Part shown: one piece after another, positions 29,356-39,871 of the stretch | Position numbering within the stretch: position 1 is the stretch's first letter | Layout: every line of letters starts with the position of its first letter | DNA from: Candidatus Methylopumilus universalis | GTDB lineage: Bacteria > Pseudomonadota > Gammaproteobacteria > Burkholderiales > Methylophilaceae | Direction of reading: 5' to 3' | Assembly (NCBI RefSeq): GCF_006365315.1 | Contig: NZ_CP040968.1 | Coordinates: forward strand, 496,001 to 560,000 | DNA length: 64,000 nt | The notes under the pieces: generated by a model | Database searches by the model: none | What the model was told of the DNA's origin: nothing | The model's input: only the letters and a program-made list of their open reading frames with translations | Translations under genes and position numbers: made by a program

Positions 29356-30232
29356 CCGAATTATTTGACTCGTTAAATACAAAAACTACTTCATCTTCTG
29401 AATATTTGTAACATTCATTGCAGAAATCGCAGTGAATCGTAATCGACGCTTGTTCTTCAATGATAGATTCACACTCTTTTTTCCCAATAAGGCGAAGCAT
29501 ATTTTCAACACTTTTTTTAGAGCAGCTGCAATAAAAACTAAGATAGCTAGGATCGTATAGGCGAATTGTCTCTGTTAAAAATACATTCTGAAGAATTTCA
29601 GATGCCTCTAATTCTGGACCAAGTGAATTAAAAGATTGGTTGGCAGATTTCACAACGCTTTCCCAAACCCCTCTCATTTCATCCTGATTTAATTCCTGTG
29701 TTGAAGAATTAAATGGAAGTTTTTGAATAAGAAGCCCATAGAAAATATCATTTTGAGAATGAATCCAGAGTTTGGTTTGGATCTGTTCCGACCTTAACAT
29801 ATAATTTTCAAGGAGCTCGCTGATTGAGTTTCCTTCCATAGGCACGATGCCTTGATAAGGCGTCTTTGCATTTTTTTGTACTAAAGTAATAATGAAGTGA
29901 CCTTCTTTTATAAGGTCAATGGGCGATAGAGATTCTATAGGGCCGCTCCATTTTACTGTGCCCCGCATACCTAAATTTCCATTGCATTCAGCAATTAATA
30001 ATTTGAGTGGTCCATTGGTTTGAATTTGTAATGTGAGTGAGCCGTCTAGCTTAAGAGTTGAAGCAAGAAGGGCGCTTGACACCATAAGTTCTCCGAGAGC
30101 AGTATGAAGATTTTTTGGAAGTGCTTGATGTTGTGTGGCCTCTTCGATTGTATGACTTAACTTCACATAGTTACCTCGAATGTCCGTATCTTCAAAAATA
30201 AATCGATATAATTTGTCTTCTGAGTTATGCAT
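29345..30232 (-). CDS. hslO: Redox-regulated chaperone Hsp33
   Basis: 295 residues. Hsp33 is activated by oxidative stress when its zinc is released. The four zinc cysteines are present near the C-terminus as CSC (around residue 240) and CDFC (around 272); the usual CxC and CxxC spacing is kept, and a further Cys follows in NECYK. The N-terminal fold has ALGELMVSSALLASTLK and DGSLTLQIQTNGPL. It lies five bases downstream of gluQ. Confidence 0.95.
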   Translation of the reverse strand: MHNSEDKLYRFIFEDTDIRGNYVKLSHTIEEATQHQALPKNLHTALGELMVSSALLASTLKLDGSLTLQIQTNGPLKLLIAECNGNLGMRGTVKWSGPIESLSPIDLIKEGHFIITLVQKNAKTPYQGIVPMEGNSISELLENYMLRSEQIQTKLWIHSQNDIFYGLLIQKLPFNSSTQELNQDEMRGVWESVVKSANQSFNSLGPELEASEILQNVFLTETIRLYDPSYLSFYCSCSKKSVENMLRLIGKKECESIIEEQASITIHCDFCNECYKYSEDEVVFVFNESNNSVKH

Positions 30233-30237
30233 AAAAT

Positions 30238-31116
30238 TTAAATTTCAATAGTTTTTATTTTGGGCACAAGTGAGATGTCCCATAATTGAATAGCTGTGGC
30301 CCAAAAGTTTGTAAGTGTATTTTCTTTTCTAATAACTTCATAGTCTTGTCCAAGAAATTTAAGGCATGCAATTAAATTATCTTTTACGTTTGAAATGTTA
30401 ATAGGCATAGATTGGTTTTCTTTACTTAGTTTTTTTTGATTTAAAGTAGCCACAGGGACATGGCCATAGGCGACTTTAGGTAGCGATAAAATTTTTTGTA
30501 AGTATATTTGTTTTGTTGAAGAGTCAATGAGGTCGCTTCCTCTTATGATGGTATTGATATTTTGCAATGCATCATCAATCACTACAGCAAGTTGATACGC
30601 ATAAATGCCATCTGATCTTTTTAAAATAAAATCTCCAAATTCTTTTAATATATTCTGTTTAATCCCGCCTTGAATTTTATCTTCAAACTCTATGAATAAA
30701 TCTTCTACTTTCACTCTTAAGGCGTGATGATTTGAATCTAATATTTTATTTCTGCAAGTCCCCGGGTAAATCATTCCATCAATACCAGTTATGGCTGAGT
30801 CGGCAATTTCTTTTCTACTACATTCGCAATAATAGGTAATTTTTTTTTCATTTAATTTCGATAAGAAAGACTGGTATATATCTAGTCGGTGGCTTTGATA
30901 AATAACTTCATCATCCCAATGGAAACCATGCTGATGAAGCGTATCCAAAATTGTTTTGTCACTTCCTTTGACAGTTCTTGGTTGGTCGAGATCTTCTATG
31001 CGCACCTTCCAAATACCATGTTGGTGTTTAGCATCAAGATAACTTGCGACTGCGGTAATTAGTGATCCAAAATGCATTGGGCCTGTTGGAGAAGGTGCGA
31101 AGCGGCCAATATACAT
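30238..31116 (-). CDS. gluQ: Glutamyl-Q tRNA(Asp) synthetase
   Basis: 292 residues, the catalytic half of a GluRS without an anticodon-binding domain. It charges glutamate onto the queuosine base of tRNA(Asp). The HIGH-like motif is FAPSPTGPMHFGSL near residue 7, the KMSKS-like motif is KKLSKEN, and a zinc-type YYCECSRKE with a later GTCRN is present. The start and end abut hslO and the DUF3301 gene, so these three form a compact minus-strand operon. Confidence 0.95.
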   Translation of the reverse strand: MYIGRFAPSPTGPMHFGSLITAVASYLDAKHQHGIWKVRIEDLDQPRTVKGSDKTILDTLHQHGFHWDDEVIYQSHRLDIYQSFLSKLNEKKITYYCECSRKEIADSAITGIDGMIYPGTCRNKILDSNHHALRVKVEDLFIEFEDKIQGGIKQNILKEFGDFILKRSDGIYAYQLAVVIDDALQNINTIIRGSDLIDSSTKQIYLQKILSLPKVAYGHVPVATLNQKKLSKENQSMPINISNVKDNLIACLKFLGQDYEVIRKENTLTNFWATAIQLWDISLVPKIKTIEI

Positions 31117-31431
31117 TTAAGAAGCTGTATTGATGTAGGGTGGAATATGCCAGTTATGTAAGTGCTTGCCCAAGAGGAAGAGATTACATTTGATTCGATC
31201 ATTTGTGGAGCTACTTACCATGAATTCGTAACATCTTAATATGGCAACCTGACCTTCTTCATTTCGTTTTAAAGTAATTTTTTCGCATGCAACCGTCTCG
31301 TCTAAAAATTGTAGATCAAATTGTTTAGATAAATTTTTCCCAAACTGAATAGCAAGTTCACGTTTTGAGATTGAATCAATCCAAAACCAAACGATCACAA
31401 TTAGTAAAGCAAGAAGGGTATATTCCAGCAT
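31117..31431 (-). CDS. DUF3301 membrane-anchored protein
   Basis: 104 residues. The first about 20 residues (LEYTLLALLIVIVWFWIDS) form one membrane segment; a basic helix and a small soluble domain with YEFMVSSS follow. The pattern matches the DUF3301 family, which has no known function. It is directly upstream of gluQ with no gap and should share its transcript. Its promoter must lie in the 240-base region shared with amt. Confidence 0.78.
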   Translation of the reverse strand: MLEYTLLALLIVIVWFWIDSISKRELAIQFGKNLSKQFDLQFLDETVACEKITLKRNEEGQVAILRCYEFMVSSSTNDRIKCNLFLLGKHLHNWHIPPYINTAS

Positions 31432-31492
31432 AAATGTAATTTAAAAAATGATCTTCATATCTTAAACGCGCTTCACCATCACTTAGTGGTTA

Positions 31493-31554
31493 TTTTTATG
31501 CATTATTTGTGTGCATAAAAACATTAATTCATAAAAATGCACATAAATAGTGCT
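31493..31554. promoter_or_regulatory. Two NtrC-like palindromes upstream of amt
   Basis: Site 1: TTTTTATGCA (31493-31502) and TGCATAAAAA (31512-31521) are perfect 10-bp inverted repeats around nine bases; within it GCAT-N7-GTGC matches the NtrC half-site spacing. Site 2: GCAC-N7-GTGC at 31539-31553 matches the core GCAC-N7-GTGC of known NtrC sites. The centres are 39 bases apart. They lie between the divergent DUF3301 gene and the ammonium transporter gene. The reading as NtrC sites is inference. Confidence 0.45.
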
Positions 31555-31668
31555 TAAAAATAGAAATTTTGAAAATTTTAAGATAAAAAAAACACAATTT
31601 CTTATTTTTATTCATTCTTATATAAAATTATATTTAATTTAATACTTTAAAGATAAGGAATGTCCGCC

Positions 31669-32859
31669 ATGGATAACTTAATTGGTGCAAATGATGTTTT
31701 ATTTGTTTTATTGGGCGCGATTATGGTGCTTGCTATGCATGCGGGTTTTGCATTTCTAGAAGTGGGCACTGTGCGTCATAAAAATCAAGTCAATGCCCTT
31801 GTTAAAATCCTTGTCGATTTTTCAGTATCTACACTTGCCTACTTTTTTATAGGTTATGGCATTGCCTATGGGGTGAGTTTCTTATCACCTGCAGAAACAT
31901 TGTCTGCTAAAAATGGCTATGAACTCGTAAAGTTTTTCTTTTTACTTACTTTTGCTGCAGCTATTCCTGCAATTATATCTGGGGGCATAGCTGAAAGAGC
32001 TAAATTCAATTCTCAATTAGCAGCTACCTTCGCTTTGGTGGGTTTCGTATATCCATTTTTTGAGGGTATTGCTTGGAATAATCATTTAGGTGTCCAATCT
32101 TTCCTCGAAGGTAATTTTGGATTTAAATTCCACGATTTTGCAGGCTCAGTAGTTGTGCATGCAATGGGAGGCTGGATTGCTTTGGCGGCGGTTTTATTGC
32201 TTGGGGCAAGACATGGAAGATATGGTAAAGATGGAAGGCTTCAAGCTTACCCACCATCTAATATTCCCTTTTTAGCTTTAGGAGCTTGGATCTTAACTGT
32301 AGGGTGGTTTGGCTTTAACGTCATGTCAGCGCAAACAGCGAATGGTATTTCAGGGCTTGTAGCGATTAATTCTCTGATGGCATTAGCAGGGGGCACCATA
32401 GCAGCTCTTATCGTTGGAAAAAATGATCCTGGCTTTATTCATAATGGACCTCTTGCAGGCCTTGTTGCGGTGTGTGCAGGATCAGATATTTTTCATCCCA
32501 TAGGCGCTCTTATGACTGGCTTAGTTGCAGGCATTCTTTTTGTTTGGGCTTTTACCCTTACACAAAACCGTTTAAAAATTGATGATGTATTGGGCGTGTG
32601 GCCATTGCATGGACTTTGCGGTGCTTGGGGTGGTATTGCCGCTGGTATTTTTGGGTCTACTTATTTTGGTGGCATGGGAGGTGTTAGTTTTGCATCTCAA
32701 CTTATAGGAACTTTATTAGGCGTATTGATAGCACTTGCCGGGGGATTTTTAGTTTACGGCATTATTAAGTATTTCTTTGGGATTCGATTAACGCAAGAAG
32801 AAGAATTTAATGGCGCTGATATTTCGATTCATAAAATTGCAGCTAATTCAGAAGATTAA
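31669..32859 (+). CDS. amt: Ammonium transporter Amt
   Basis: 396 residues from the ATG at 31669; an ATG nine bases upstream sits almost on the AAGGA ribosome site, so the inner start fits better. About eleven hydrophobic segments span the inner membrane. The twin pore histidines are His164 (VVVHAMGG) and His314 (WPLHGLCGAWGG), and the N-terminal AFLEVGTVRHKNQVN is typical of the Amt/MEP/Rh family. No signal peptide like that of E. coli AmtB and no adjacent glnK are seen; ispD follows. Paired palindromes upstream suggest nitrogen control. Confidence 0.93.
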   Translation: MDNLIGANDVLFVLLGAIMVLAMHAGFAFLEVGTVRHKNQVNALVKILVDFSVSTLAYFFIGYGIAYGVSFLSPAETLSAKNGYELVKFFFLLTFAAAIPAIISGGIAERAKFNSQLAATFALVGFVYPFFEGIAWNNHLGVQSFLEGNFGFKFHDFAGSVVVHAMGGWIALAAVLLLGARHGRYGKDGRLQAYPPSNIPFLALGAWILTVGWFGFNVMSAQTANGISGLVAINSLMALAGGTIAALIVGKNDPGFIHNGPLAGLVAVCAGSDIFHPIGALMTGLVAGILFVWAFTLTQNRLKIDDVLGVWPLHGLCGAWGGIAAGIFGSTYFGGMGGVSFASQLIGTLLGVLIALAGGFLVYGIIKYFFGIRLTQEEEFNGADISIHKIAANSED

Positions 32860-32904
32860 TCTTATCTCTTAAAAGCATTACCTGATGCCATGTTAAAATT
32901 TCCC

Positions 32905-33585
32905 ATGGCAAAATTTCACATCATTATTCCAGCAGCAGGCTCAGGTTCAAGAATGGGGTTGGGCCAACCCAAACAGTACCTTAAAATTCATAAACAAACT
33001 TTCATTGAAAGAGTAATTCGAGTTTTTGAAAATATCTCTCACGTCGACTCTATTCATATTGCTCTTCACCCAAATGATGATATGTGGAATACACTCAATC
33101 TTTCTTTGTCATCTAAAGTTAGCACGCATTATTGTGGCGGTGACTCTAGAGCTAAGACGGTACTGAATACATTAGAAACTATAAAAAAACATACGGACGA
33201 GAATGATTGGATTTTAGTTCATGATGCGGCCCGCCCAGGCATTCAAGAAAAAGATGTTATTCATCTAATAGAGACTTTAAAAAATGATCCCGTAGGTGGC
33301 TTACTTGCTTACCCTATAGCTGACACTATAAAAAAATCTGACAAAGAAGATAGAGTTATTGATTCGCCAATAAGAGATCATTTATGGCAAGCGCAAACAC
33401 CACAAATGTATAGGTATAGAATGTTAACCGAGGCAATTAAGTCATTTGACGGCATTCCAACCGATGAGTCTCAAGCAATCGAGAGTTTAGGAATGAAACC
33501 AAAATTAATTAAAGGTGATTTTAGAAATTTTAAAGTAACTTACCAAGAAGACCTTAATATTCTTGAACATTTAATAACTGAATAG
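32905..33585 (+). CDS. ispD: 2-C-methyl-D-erythritol 4-phosphate cytidylyltransferase
   Basis: About 226 residues from the ATG at 32905; an in-frame ATG at 32890 would add five residues not typical of the family. It is step three of the MEP isoprenoid pathway. The CTP-binding PAAGSGSRMGLGQPKQYL, the LVHDAARPG segment and the late TDESQAIE are all conserved. ispF follows after six bases, the usual ispD-ispF pair. A TGTTAAAAT just before the start resembles an extended -10, so the leader may be very short. Confidence 0.94.
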   Translation: MAKFHIIIPAAGSGSRMGLGQPKQYLKIHKQTFIERVIRVFENISHVDSIHIALHPNDDMWNTLNLSLSSKVSTHYCGGDSRAKTVLNTLETIKKHTDENDWILVHDAARPGIQEKDVIHLIETLKNDPVGGLLAYPIADTIKKSDKEDRVIDSPIRDHLWQAQTPQMYRYRMLTEAIKSFDGIPTDESQAIESLGMKPKLIKGDFRNFKVTYQEDLNILEHLITE

Positions 33586-33591
33586 GTATTT

Positions 33592-34071
33592 ATGATGATA
33601 AAAGTGGGGCAAGGTTTTGATGTTCATCAGTTAGTTAGCGGCAGAAAATGCATTATTGGGGGAGTGGAAATCCCTTTCCATAAAGGATTAGATGGCCATT
33701 CAGATGCTGATGTTCTTTTACATGCAATTGCAGATGCAATTCTTGGTGCTGCTGGTTTAGGAGATATAGGCCAGCATTTTCCAAATACAGATCCCTCTAT
33801 TAAGGATATAGACTCCAGAGATATTTTAAAAAAAGTAATTTTATTAATTCAAGAAAAAAAATACTCGATTATTAATATTGATGCCACGGTGATTTGTGAA
33901 TTACCTAAATTGGCACCGTATATTGATCGCATGAAAAATAATATCGCATTAGATTGCCGTCTTGATATCAAAGCAGTAAATGTGAAAGCAACAACAACTG
34001 AAACTCTTGGATTTACTGGAAGAGGCGAAGGTATTGCAGCTCAAGCTATTTGTTTGATAGAGTCGCAATAA
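33592..34071 (+). CDS. ispF: 2-C-methyl-D-erythritol 2,4-cyclodiphosphate synthase
   Basis: 159 residues, full length. It cyclises the diphosphocytidyl intermediate made downstream of IspD. The metal ligands in GFDVHQL and the HSDADVLLHAIADAILGA signature are intact, as is the C-terminal KATTTETLGFTGRGEGIAAQA. A double ATG means translation may start one codon later. Confidence 0.97.
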   Translation: MMIKVGQGFDVHQLVSGRKCIIGGVEIPFHKGLDGHSDADVLLHAIADAILGAAGLGDIGQHFPNTDPSIKDIDSRDILKKVILLIQEKKYSIINIDATVICELPKLAPYIDRMKNNIALDCRLDIKAVNVKATTTETLGFTGRGEGIAAQAICLIESQ

Positions 34072-34076
34072 GTTTT

Positions 34077-35906
34077 ATGTTTCAACGCTTTGAAAAACTC
34101 CTTAATCCTTTCCCCGAGTACTTTTTAACCACGCCACCCAAAACCCTGTTGTTGTTTGTGTGGGCATGCACTAAAAATCTTAGGTGGCTCATTTTATTTA
34201 TGGCCCTATTAACAGCGGTGATAGGGAGCTTTGAAGCTATTTTATTCTCATATATGGGTTCTTTGATTGACTTACTAAATCATTCAAGCCCAGAAAATTT
34301 TTGGTCTCAAAATACTTCTATGCTTATTTCAGCATCAGTAGTTTTAATCTTAAGTACATTACTTGTTTTATTCCAAACCTTAATTAAACATCAATCCCTT
34401 GCAGGTGCATTTCCTATGCGAATGCGTTGGAATTTTCACCGATTACTTCTTAATCAGAGTATGAATTTTTATCACAATGAATTTGCAGGGAGGGTTGCTG
34501 CAAAAGTGATGCAAACTGCTCTTGCGGTTAGGGATTTATGGTTCATTTTGGCTGACATTTTGGTCTATGTAGTTATTTATTTTTTAACGATGATTTTTGT
34601 TGTAGGCCAATTTAATTTGATACTAATGCTTCCATTTCTTAGCTGGTTTCTTTTGTATATTTTGGTCCTTATTTATTTTGTACCCCGCTTAAGTAAATTG
34701 TCGAGAAATCAAGCTGATGCAAGGTCATTAATGACGGGGCGCATTACAGATGCTTATACAAATATAAGCACCATTAAACTCTTCTCGCATGCTGGACGAG
34801 AAGCGAACTTTGCTAAGGTTGCAATGAATGATTTTTTAGGCGCTGTAAATATGCAAATGCGATTAGTCAGTTGGATTGAAATTATTAATCATTTTTTAAG
34901 TATGTTACTTGTGATTGGTACAGGTATTGTTTCAATTTGGCTTTGGTCGAAGAGTGAAATCATGGTGGGAGTGGTCGCAACTTCTACAGCAATGGCTTTG
35001 AGATTGAATGGCATATCGCACTGGGTCATGTGGGAAATGACATCCTTATATGAGCAAGTTGGAACTCTTCAAGACGGCCTCAATACACTTTCAATTCATC
35101 AAGAAATTCAAGATGTTGAAAATGCAGAAGATCTCATCATCAAAAAAGCTTCAGTTTCATTTAAACATATTGTTTTTAATTATCCCAATCAAAAAACATC
35201 AGTCATTCATAATTTTTCATTGAATATTAAGCCTGGAGAAAAAGTTGGTCTAGTAGGTAAGTCTGGATCAGGTAAATCTACACTCGTAAATTTATTATTG
35301 CGATTTTATGACCTTAAATCAGGTGTAATTACTATCGACAATCAAGATATTTCAAAAGTAAATCAAAATAGCTTGAGAGAAAAGATTGGTATGGTTACAC
35401 AAGATACATCCTTACTTCACCGCTCAGTTAAAGACAATATAGTTTATGGAAGGCCTAATGCCACTCGAAACGAAATGATTGGCGCAGCAAAAAGAGCTAA
35501 AGCTCATGATTTTATAATGCGACTGGAAGATAATCTTTCTAGAAAAGGCTATGAAGCTCATGTCGGAGAAAGAGGTGTTAAGTTGTCGGGTGGTCAAAGG
35601 CAACGTATTTCTATTGCAAGAGTTATGTTGAAAGATGCACCTATATTGTTATTAGATGAAGCGACAAGCGCACTTGATTCTGAAATTGAAGTTGTAATTC
35701 AACAAAGTCTTTATCAATTAATGGAAGGTAAGACGGTAATCGCAATTGCACATCGACTATCAACGATTGCTGCAATGGATAGGCTTATTGTGATTGATAA
35801 AGGCAAAATTATTGAAGAGGGGTCTCATAATGCGCTTATTAAAAAGAAAGGGTTGTATGCGAGACTTTGGAAGCATCAAAGTGGAGGCTTTTTAGGCGAA
35901 GCTTAA
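34077..35906 (+). CDS. ABC transporter, fused permease and ATPase (exporter type)
   Basis: About 609 residues from the ATG at 34077; an in-frame TTG at 34050 would overlap ispF. Six membrane helices lie in the first 310 residues, followed by an ATPase with Walker A GKSGSGKS (394-401), signature LSGGQ (503-507) and Walker B LLLDE (524-528). The order is that of half-size exporters such as MsbA. I cannot assign a substrate: lipid, drug or peptide export are all possible. It follows ispF by five bases and its stop overlaps the convergent Smr gene by four. Confidence 0.88.
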   Translation: MFQRFEKLLNPFPEYFLTTPPKTLLLFVWACTKNLRWLILFMALLTAVIGSFEAILFSYMGSLIDLLNHSSPENFWSQNTSMLISASVVLILSTLLVLFQTLIKHQSLAGAFPMRMRWNFHRLLLNQSMNFYHNEFAGRVAAKVMQTALAVRDLWFILADILVYVVIYFLTMIFVVGQFNLILMLPFLSWFLLYILVLIYFVPRLSKLSRNQADARSLMTGRITDAYTNISTIKLFSHAGREANFAKVAMNDFLGAVNMQMRLVSWIEIINHFLSMLLVIGTGIVSIWLWSKSEIMVGVVATSTAMALRLNGISHWVMWEMTSLYEQVGTLQDGLNTLSIHQEIQDVENAEDLIIKKASVSFKHIVFNYPNQKTSVIHNFSLNIKPGEKVGLVGKSGSGKSTLVNLLLRFYDLKSGVITIDNQDISKVNQNSLREKIGMVTQDTSLLHRSVKDNIVYGRPNATRNEMIGAAKRAKAHDFIMRLEDNLSRKGYEAHVGERGVKLSGGQRQRISIARVMLKDAPILLLDEATSALDSEIEVVIQQSLYQLMEGKTVIAIAHRLSTIAAMDRLIVIDKGKIIEEGSHNALIKKKGLYARLWKHQSGGFLGEA

Positions 35907-36457
35907 TGCGCAGTTAATAAAACAATAACTGCTCCACTCCCTCCGTCGTGAGCTCGAGCTTGAGCGTATGCGATGACTTCTTCTTTTTGCGCTAACCAAT
36001 GCTTAAGTTTATTTTTAAGAATGGGTTCTTTGTTTTTAGAGTTATAACCTTTTCCATGCACGATACGAACGCAGCGTATATTATTTTTTTTACATTCAGC
36101 TATAAAGTGAACTACATATGCTTTCGCTTCATCGGAAATCATGCCATGAAGATCAATAGATTTTTGAACGACCCAGTAACCTTTTCTTAGTTTTTTTAAA
36201 ACATCGGGCGAGTGACCTTGCCTGATATAGAAAAGCTCCTCACCATTTTCAATATCATGCAGCGGCTCGTAATGATCGCTAATAGAATCAATCAGCGCTT
36301 GTTTTTCATCCCTAATAAAATTTAGAGGTACGGGCTTGGGTTTTTTTTGAGGTGCTTTATGTTCTTTTTTTTTCGAACTGATTTTTAATGGAGTTGCGCC
36401 TTTTATGGCTTCCCTGAATAAATCAATTTCGTCTTTCTCATTTTCATTTTTTGCCAT
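35903..36457 (-). CDS. Smr domain protein
   Basis: 184 residues. A lysine-rich, low-complexity N-terminus (about 1-50) precedes a C-terminal Smr domain with the LDLHGM motif (LDxH) and the IVHGKGYNS motif (HGxG). Smr domains are small nucleases related to the MutS2 tail; stand-alone forms such as SmrA and SmrB cut DNA or stalled-ribosome mRNA. Which of these applies here is not known. It begins four bases after the trxB stop, probably the same operon. Confidence 0.88.
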   Translation of the reverse strand: MAKNENEKDEIDLFREAIKGATPLKISSKKKEHKAPQKKPKPVPLNFIRDEKQALIDSISDHYEPLHDIENGEELFYIRQGHSPDVLKKLRKGYWVVQKSIDLHGMISDEAKAYVVHFIAECKKNNIRCVRIVHGKGYNSKNKEPILKNKLKHWLAQKEEVIAYAQARAHDGGSGAVIVLLTAH

Positions 36458-36461
36458 GACA

Positions 36462-37451
<990 letters not shown>

Positions 37452-37519
37452 TCATCGCCTGATTAAGCAAACCTATTTTTGACAGAAGGGCCTTTTTTTG
37501 AGGCTTTTTTCATCATTTT

Positions 37520-39871
37520 TTGGCACTTCAAACTGATATAATTGGTGAAACATTCCGAGCACTTATAACCTTGTTTTTTAAAAAAAAATCAGAATCTGGA
37601 AAAGCTAGCCAAACCCCACAAGATAATAAACTTAGTGGGATTAAAAGTAAGCTCACACGCGAAGCTTGGTGGTTAAGTTTAATTTTTTTAGGCTTTTATT
37701 TAACCATCACCCTTGCGACATACTCTAGTCAAGACCCATCGTGGTCTCATAGCGTCAGTGGCACACATTCAATTCATAATGCTGGCGGAATTATTGGTTC
37801 GTATTTATCTGATTTACTTCTCTATATTTTCGGTTTATCAAGCTGGTGGCTGAGTTTCTTATGTTTCTTTAGTATTTGGCTTCTCTATCCTCAATACAAT
37901 AAAGATTTAAAAGGCTATCGCTCTTTTTTGCTTTTTAATTATTTTGGTTTCTTTCTTTTGATTTCTGCTTCATCTGCTTTTGAAGCAGGCCACTTAATAG
38001 ATCTGCCAGCGCAATTTCCACTAAGCCAAGGCGGCTTACTTGGAAGATTATTCGACCAAGCATTGCGTTCGTCTTTAGGTTATGTCGGCTCAAGTATTTT
38101 CTTGATCACATCAATTGCGATTGGATTCAGCTTATTTACAGGATGGTCATGGCTTAAAATTTCAGAGCATTCTGGACACTTTACTTTCGCTCTATTCCAA
38201 AGAGGTCAGTATCGATATAGAGATTGGCAAGATCGCAAACATGGGAGAATTATCGAGCAGCAGAGATTAGAGCTCTTAGAGAGTGAACGTAGAAAATCTG
38301 AAAATAGATCCCCAGTTAATATCGAGTCTCCTGACGTGCAAATTAAAAAGAGTGAGCGCGTACAAAAAGAGAAACAAATTCCATTATTTAATTTTAGTGA
38401 CAATTTACTACCACCTCTTCATCTTCTAGATCAGCCATCTCATCAAGTCGAACCGCAATCACCAGAAACAATTGAATTTATATCCCGACTCATTGAAAAG
38501 AAATTAATGGACTTTGGTATTGAAGCCAAAGTAATTTCAGCCCAACCTGGCCCTGTGATCACCCGTTATGAGTTTGAGCCAGCACCTGGGGTTAAGGGTA
38601 GTCAAGTCACTAACTTATCTAAAGATTTAGCGCGCGCATTGTCTGTGGTGAGTGTTCGTGTTGTTGAAACCATTCCTGGTAAAACGTGTATGGGTTTAGA
38701 GATACCTAATCCTAAAAGGCAGATTGTTTACTTGTCTGAAATTATGAGCTCTCAAATCTTTGCAGATACGAGCGCTTCTCTCACAATTGCTTTAGGAAAA
38801 GATATTTCTGGTCGCCCAGAGGTTGCTGATTTATCGAAAATGCCGCATGTATTAATTGCTGGTACTACGGGTTCGGGTAAGTCGGTTGCGATCAATGCAT
38901 TAATCTTAAGTTTGCTTTACAAGGCCAACTCTGAAAAAGTGAGGATGATTTTCATTGACCCTAAGATGCTTGAATTGTCTGTTTATGAAGGGATACCTCA
39001 CTTATTAGCGCCGGTCGTAACTGATATGCGTCAAGCTGCCAATGCATTAAATTGGTGTGTAGGTGAAATGGAAAGACGTTATAAGCTGATGTCGATGTTG
39101 GGCGTTCGAAACTTAGCTGGGTACAATCAAAAAATTAAAGACAGCATGAAGGATGGCTCTCCTATTGCAGATCCTGTAAACCCGGAAAATACTGAACCAT
39201 TATCTGAAATGCCATTGATTGTGATTGTGATTGATGAGCTTGCAGATTTAATGATGGTAGTAGGCAAAAAAATTGAAGAGCTCATTGCTAGACTTGCTCA
39301 AAAAGCTAGAGCTTCTGGTATCCATTTAGTGTTAGCTACACAAAGACCATCAGTAGACGTGATCACAGGACTCATTAAAGCTAATATTCCTGCAAGAATT
39401 GCATTCCAGGTATCTAGCAAAATTGATTCCAGAACAATCTTAGATCAAATGGGTGCCGAGACGTTACTTGGACAGGGTGATATGTTATATCAGCCAGCAG
39501 GCTCAGGTTATCCTCAAAGAATTCACGGAGCATTTGTTTCTGATCAAGAAGTACATAAAGTTGTGAGCTATCTTAAGTCACATGGTGAGCCAAATTATAT
39601 TGAAGGTATTTTAACCAATGAAACTTCAGAGAGCGGGGATTATGGCGACTCATCTTCGAATTTCTCAGGCGAAAAAGATCCGCTTTATGATGAGGCTGTG
39701 GAATTGGTATTGCGAACAAGAAAGCCATCCATCTCTTCAGTTCAAAGACACTTGCGTATTGGATATAACCGTGCCGCAAGAATTATTGAGGATATGGAAA
39801 GAGCCGGACTTGTTACAGCAATGCAAAGCAATGGTAATAGAGATATCCTAGCTCCAAATCAAAATGAATAA
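37520..39871 (+). CDS. ftsK: DNA translocase FtsK
   Basis: Up to 783 residues. Four or five membrane helices at about 50-210 are followed by a short linker, the alpha/beta motor with Walker A GTTGSGKS (448-455) and DELADLMMV, and a C-terminal winged-helix gamma domain (about 715-775) that reads KOPS. It pumps chromosome termini at the septum and activates XerCD. The linker is short compared with E. coli. The furthest upstream start is TTG at 37520, but an extended -10 element at 37534-37542 lies inside it, so the TTG at 37571 may be the real start. lolA overlaps its end by eight bases. Confidence 0.94.
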   Translation: MALQTDIIGETFRALITLFFKKKSESGKASQTPQDNKLSGIKSKLTREAWWLSLIFLGFYLTITLATYSSQDPSWSHSVSGTHSIHNAGGIIGSYLSDLLLYIFGLSSWWLSFLCFFSIWLLYPQYNKDLKGYRSFLLFNYFGFFLLISASSAFEAGHLIDLPAQFPLSQGGLLGRLFDQALRSSLGYVGSSIFLITSIAIGFSLFTGWSWLKISEHSGHFTFALFQRGQYRYRDWQDRKHGRIIEQQRLELLESERRKSENRSPVNIESPDVQIKKSERVQKEKQIPLFNFSDNLLPPLHLLDQPSHQVEPQSPETIEFISRLIEKKLMDFGIEAKVISAQPGPVITRYEFEPAPGVKGSQVTNLSKDLARALSVVSVRVVETIPGKTCMGLEIPNPKRQIVYLSEIMSSQIFADTSASLTIALGKDISGRPEVADLSKMPHVLIAGTTGSGKSVAINALILSLLYKANSEKVRMIFIDPKMLELSVYEGIPHLLAPVVTDMRQAANALNWCVGEMERRYKLMSMLGVRNLAGYNQKIKDSMKDGSPIADPVNPENTEPLSEMPLIVIVIDELADLMMVVGKKIEELIARLAQKARASGIHLVLATQRPSVDVITGLIKANIPARIAFQVSSKIDSRTILDQMGAETLLGQGDMLYQPAGSGYPQRIHGAFVSDQEVHKVVSYLKSHGEPNYIEGILTNETSESGDYGDSSSNFSGEKDPLYDEAVELVLRTRKPSISSVQRHLRIGYNRAARIIEDMERAGLVTAMQSNGNRDILAPNQNE
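37534..37542 (+). promoter_or_regulatory. Extended -10 element at the ftsK start
   Basis: TGATATAAT at 37534-37542 is a perfect extended -10 (TGn-TATAAT). No good -35 precedes it, which is normal for extended -10 promoters. If used, transcription starts near 37549, downstream of the TTG at 37520, which then cannot be the start codon. Confidence 0.35.

Noticed and set aside
31487-31502. GG-N10-GC spacing like a sigma54 -24/-12 promoter upstream of amt
   Set aside because: It overlaps the first palindrome, so the activator would sit on the promoter, and the -24 and -12 boxes match poorly beyond the GG and GC. Probably coincidence.
32852-32863. 12-bp palindrome AAGATTAATCTT at the amt stop
   Set aside because: Short, AT-rich and without a T-run; likely chance, and too weak to call a terminator.
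37484-37511. GC-rich word followed by T-runs before ftsK, resembling a terminator
   Set aside because: The GGGCC and GAGGC words do not pair into a stem; only T-runs are present.
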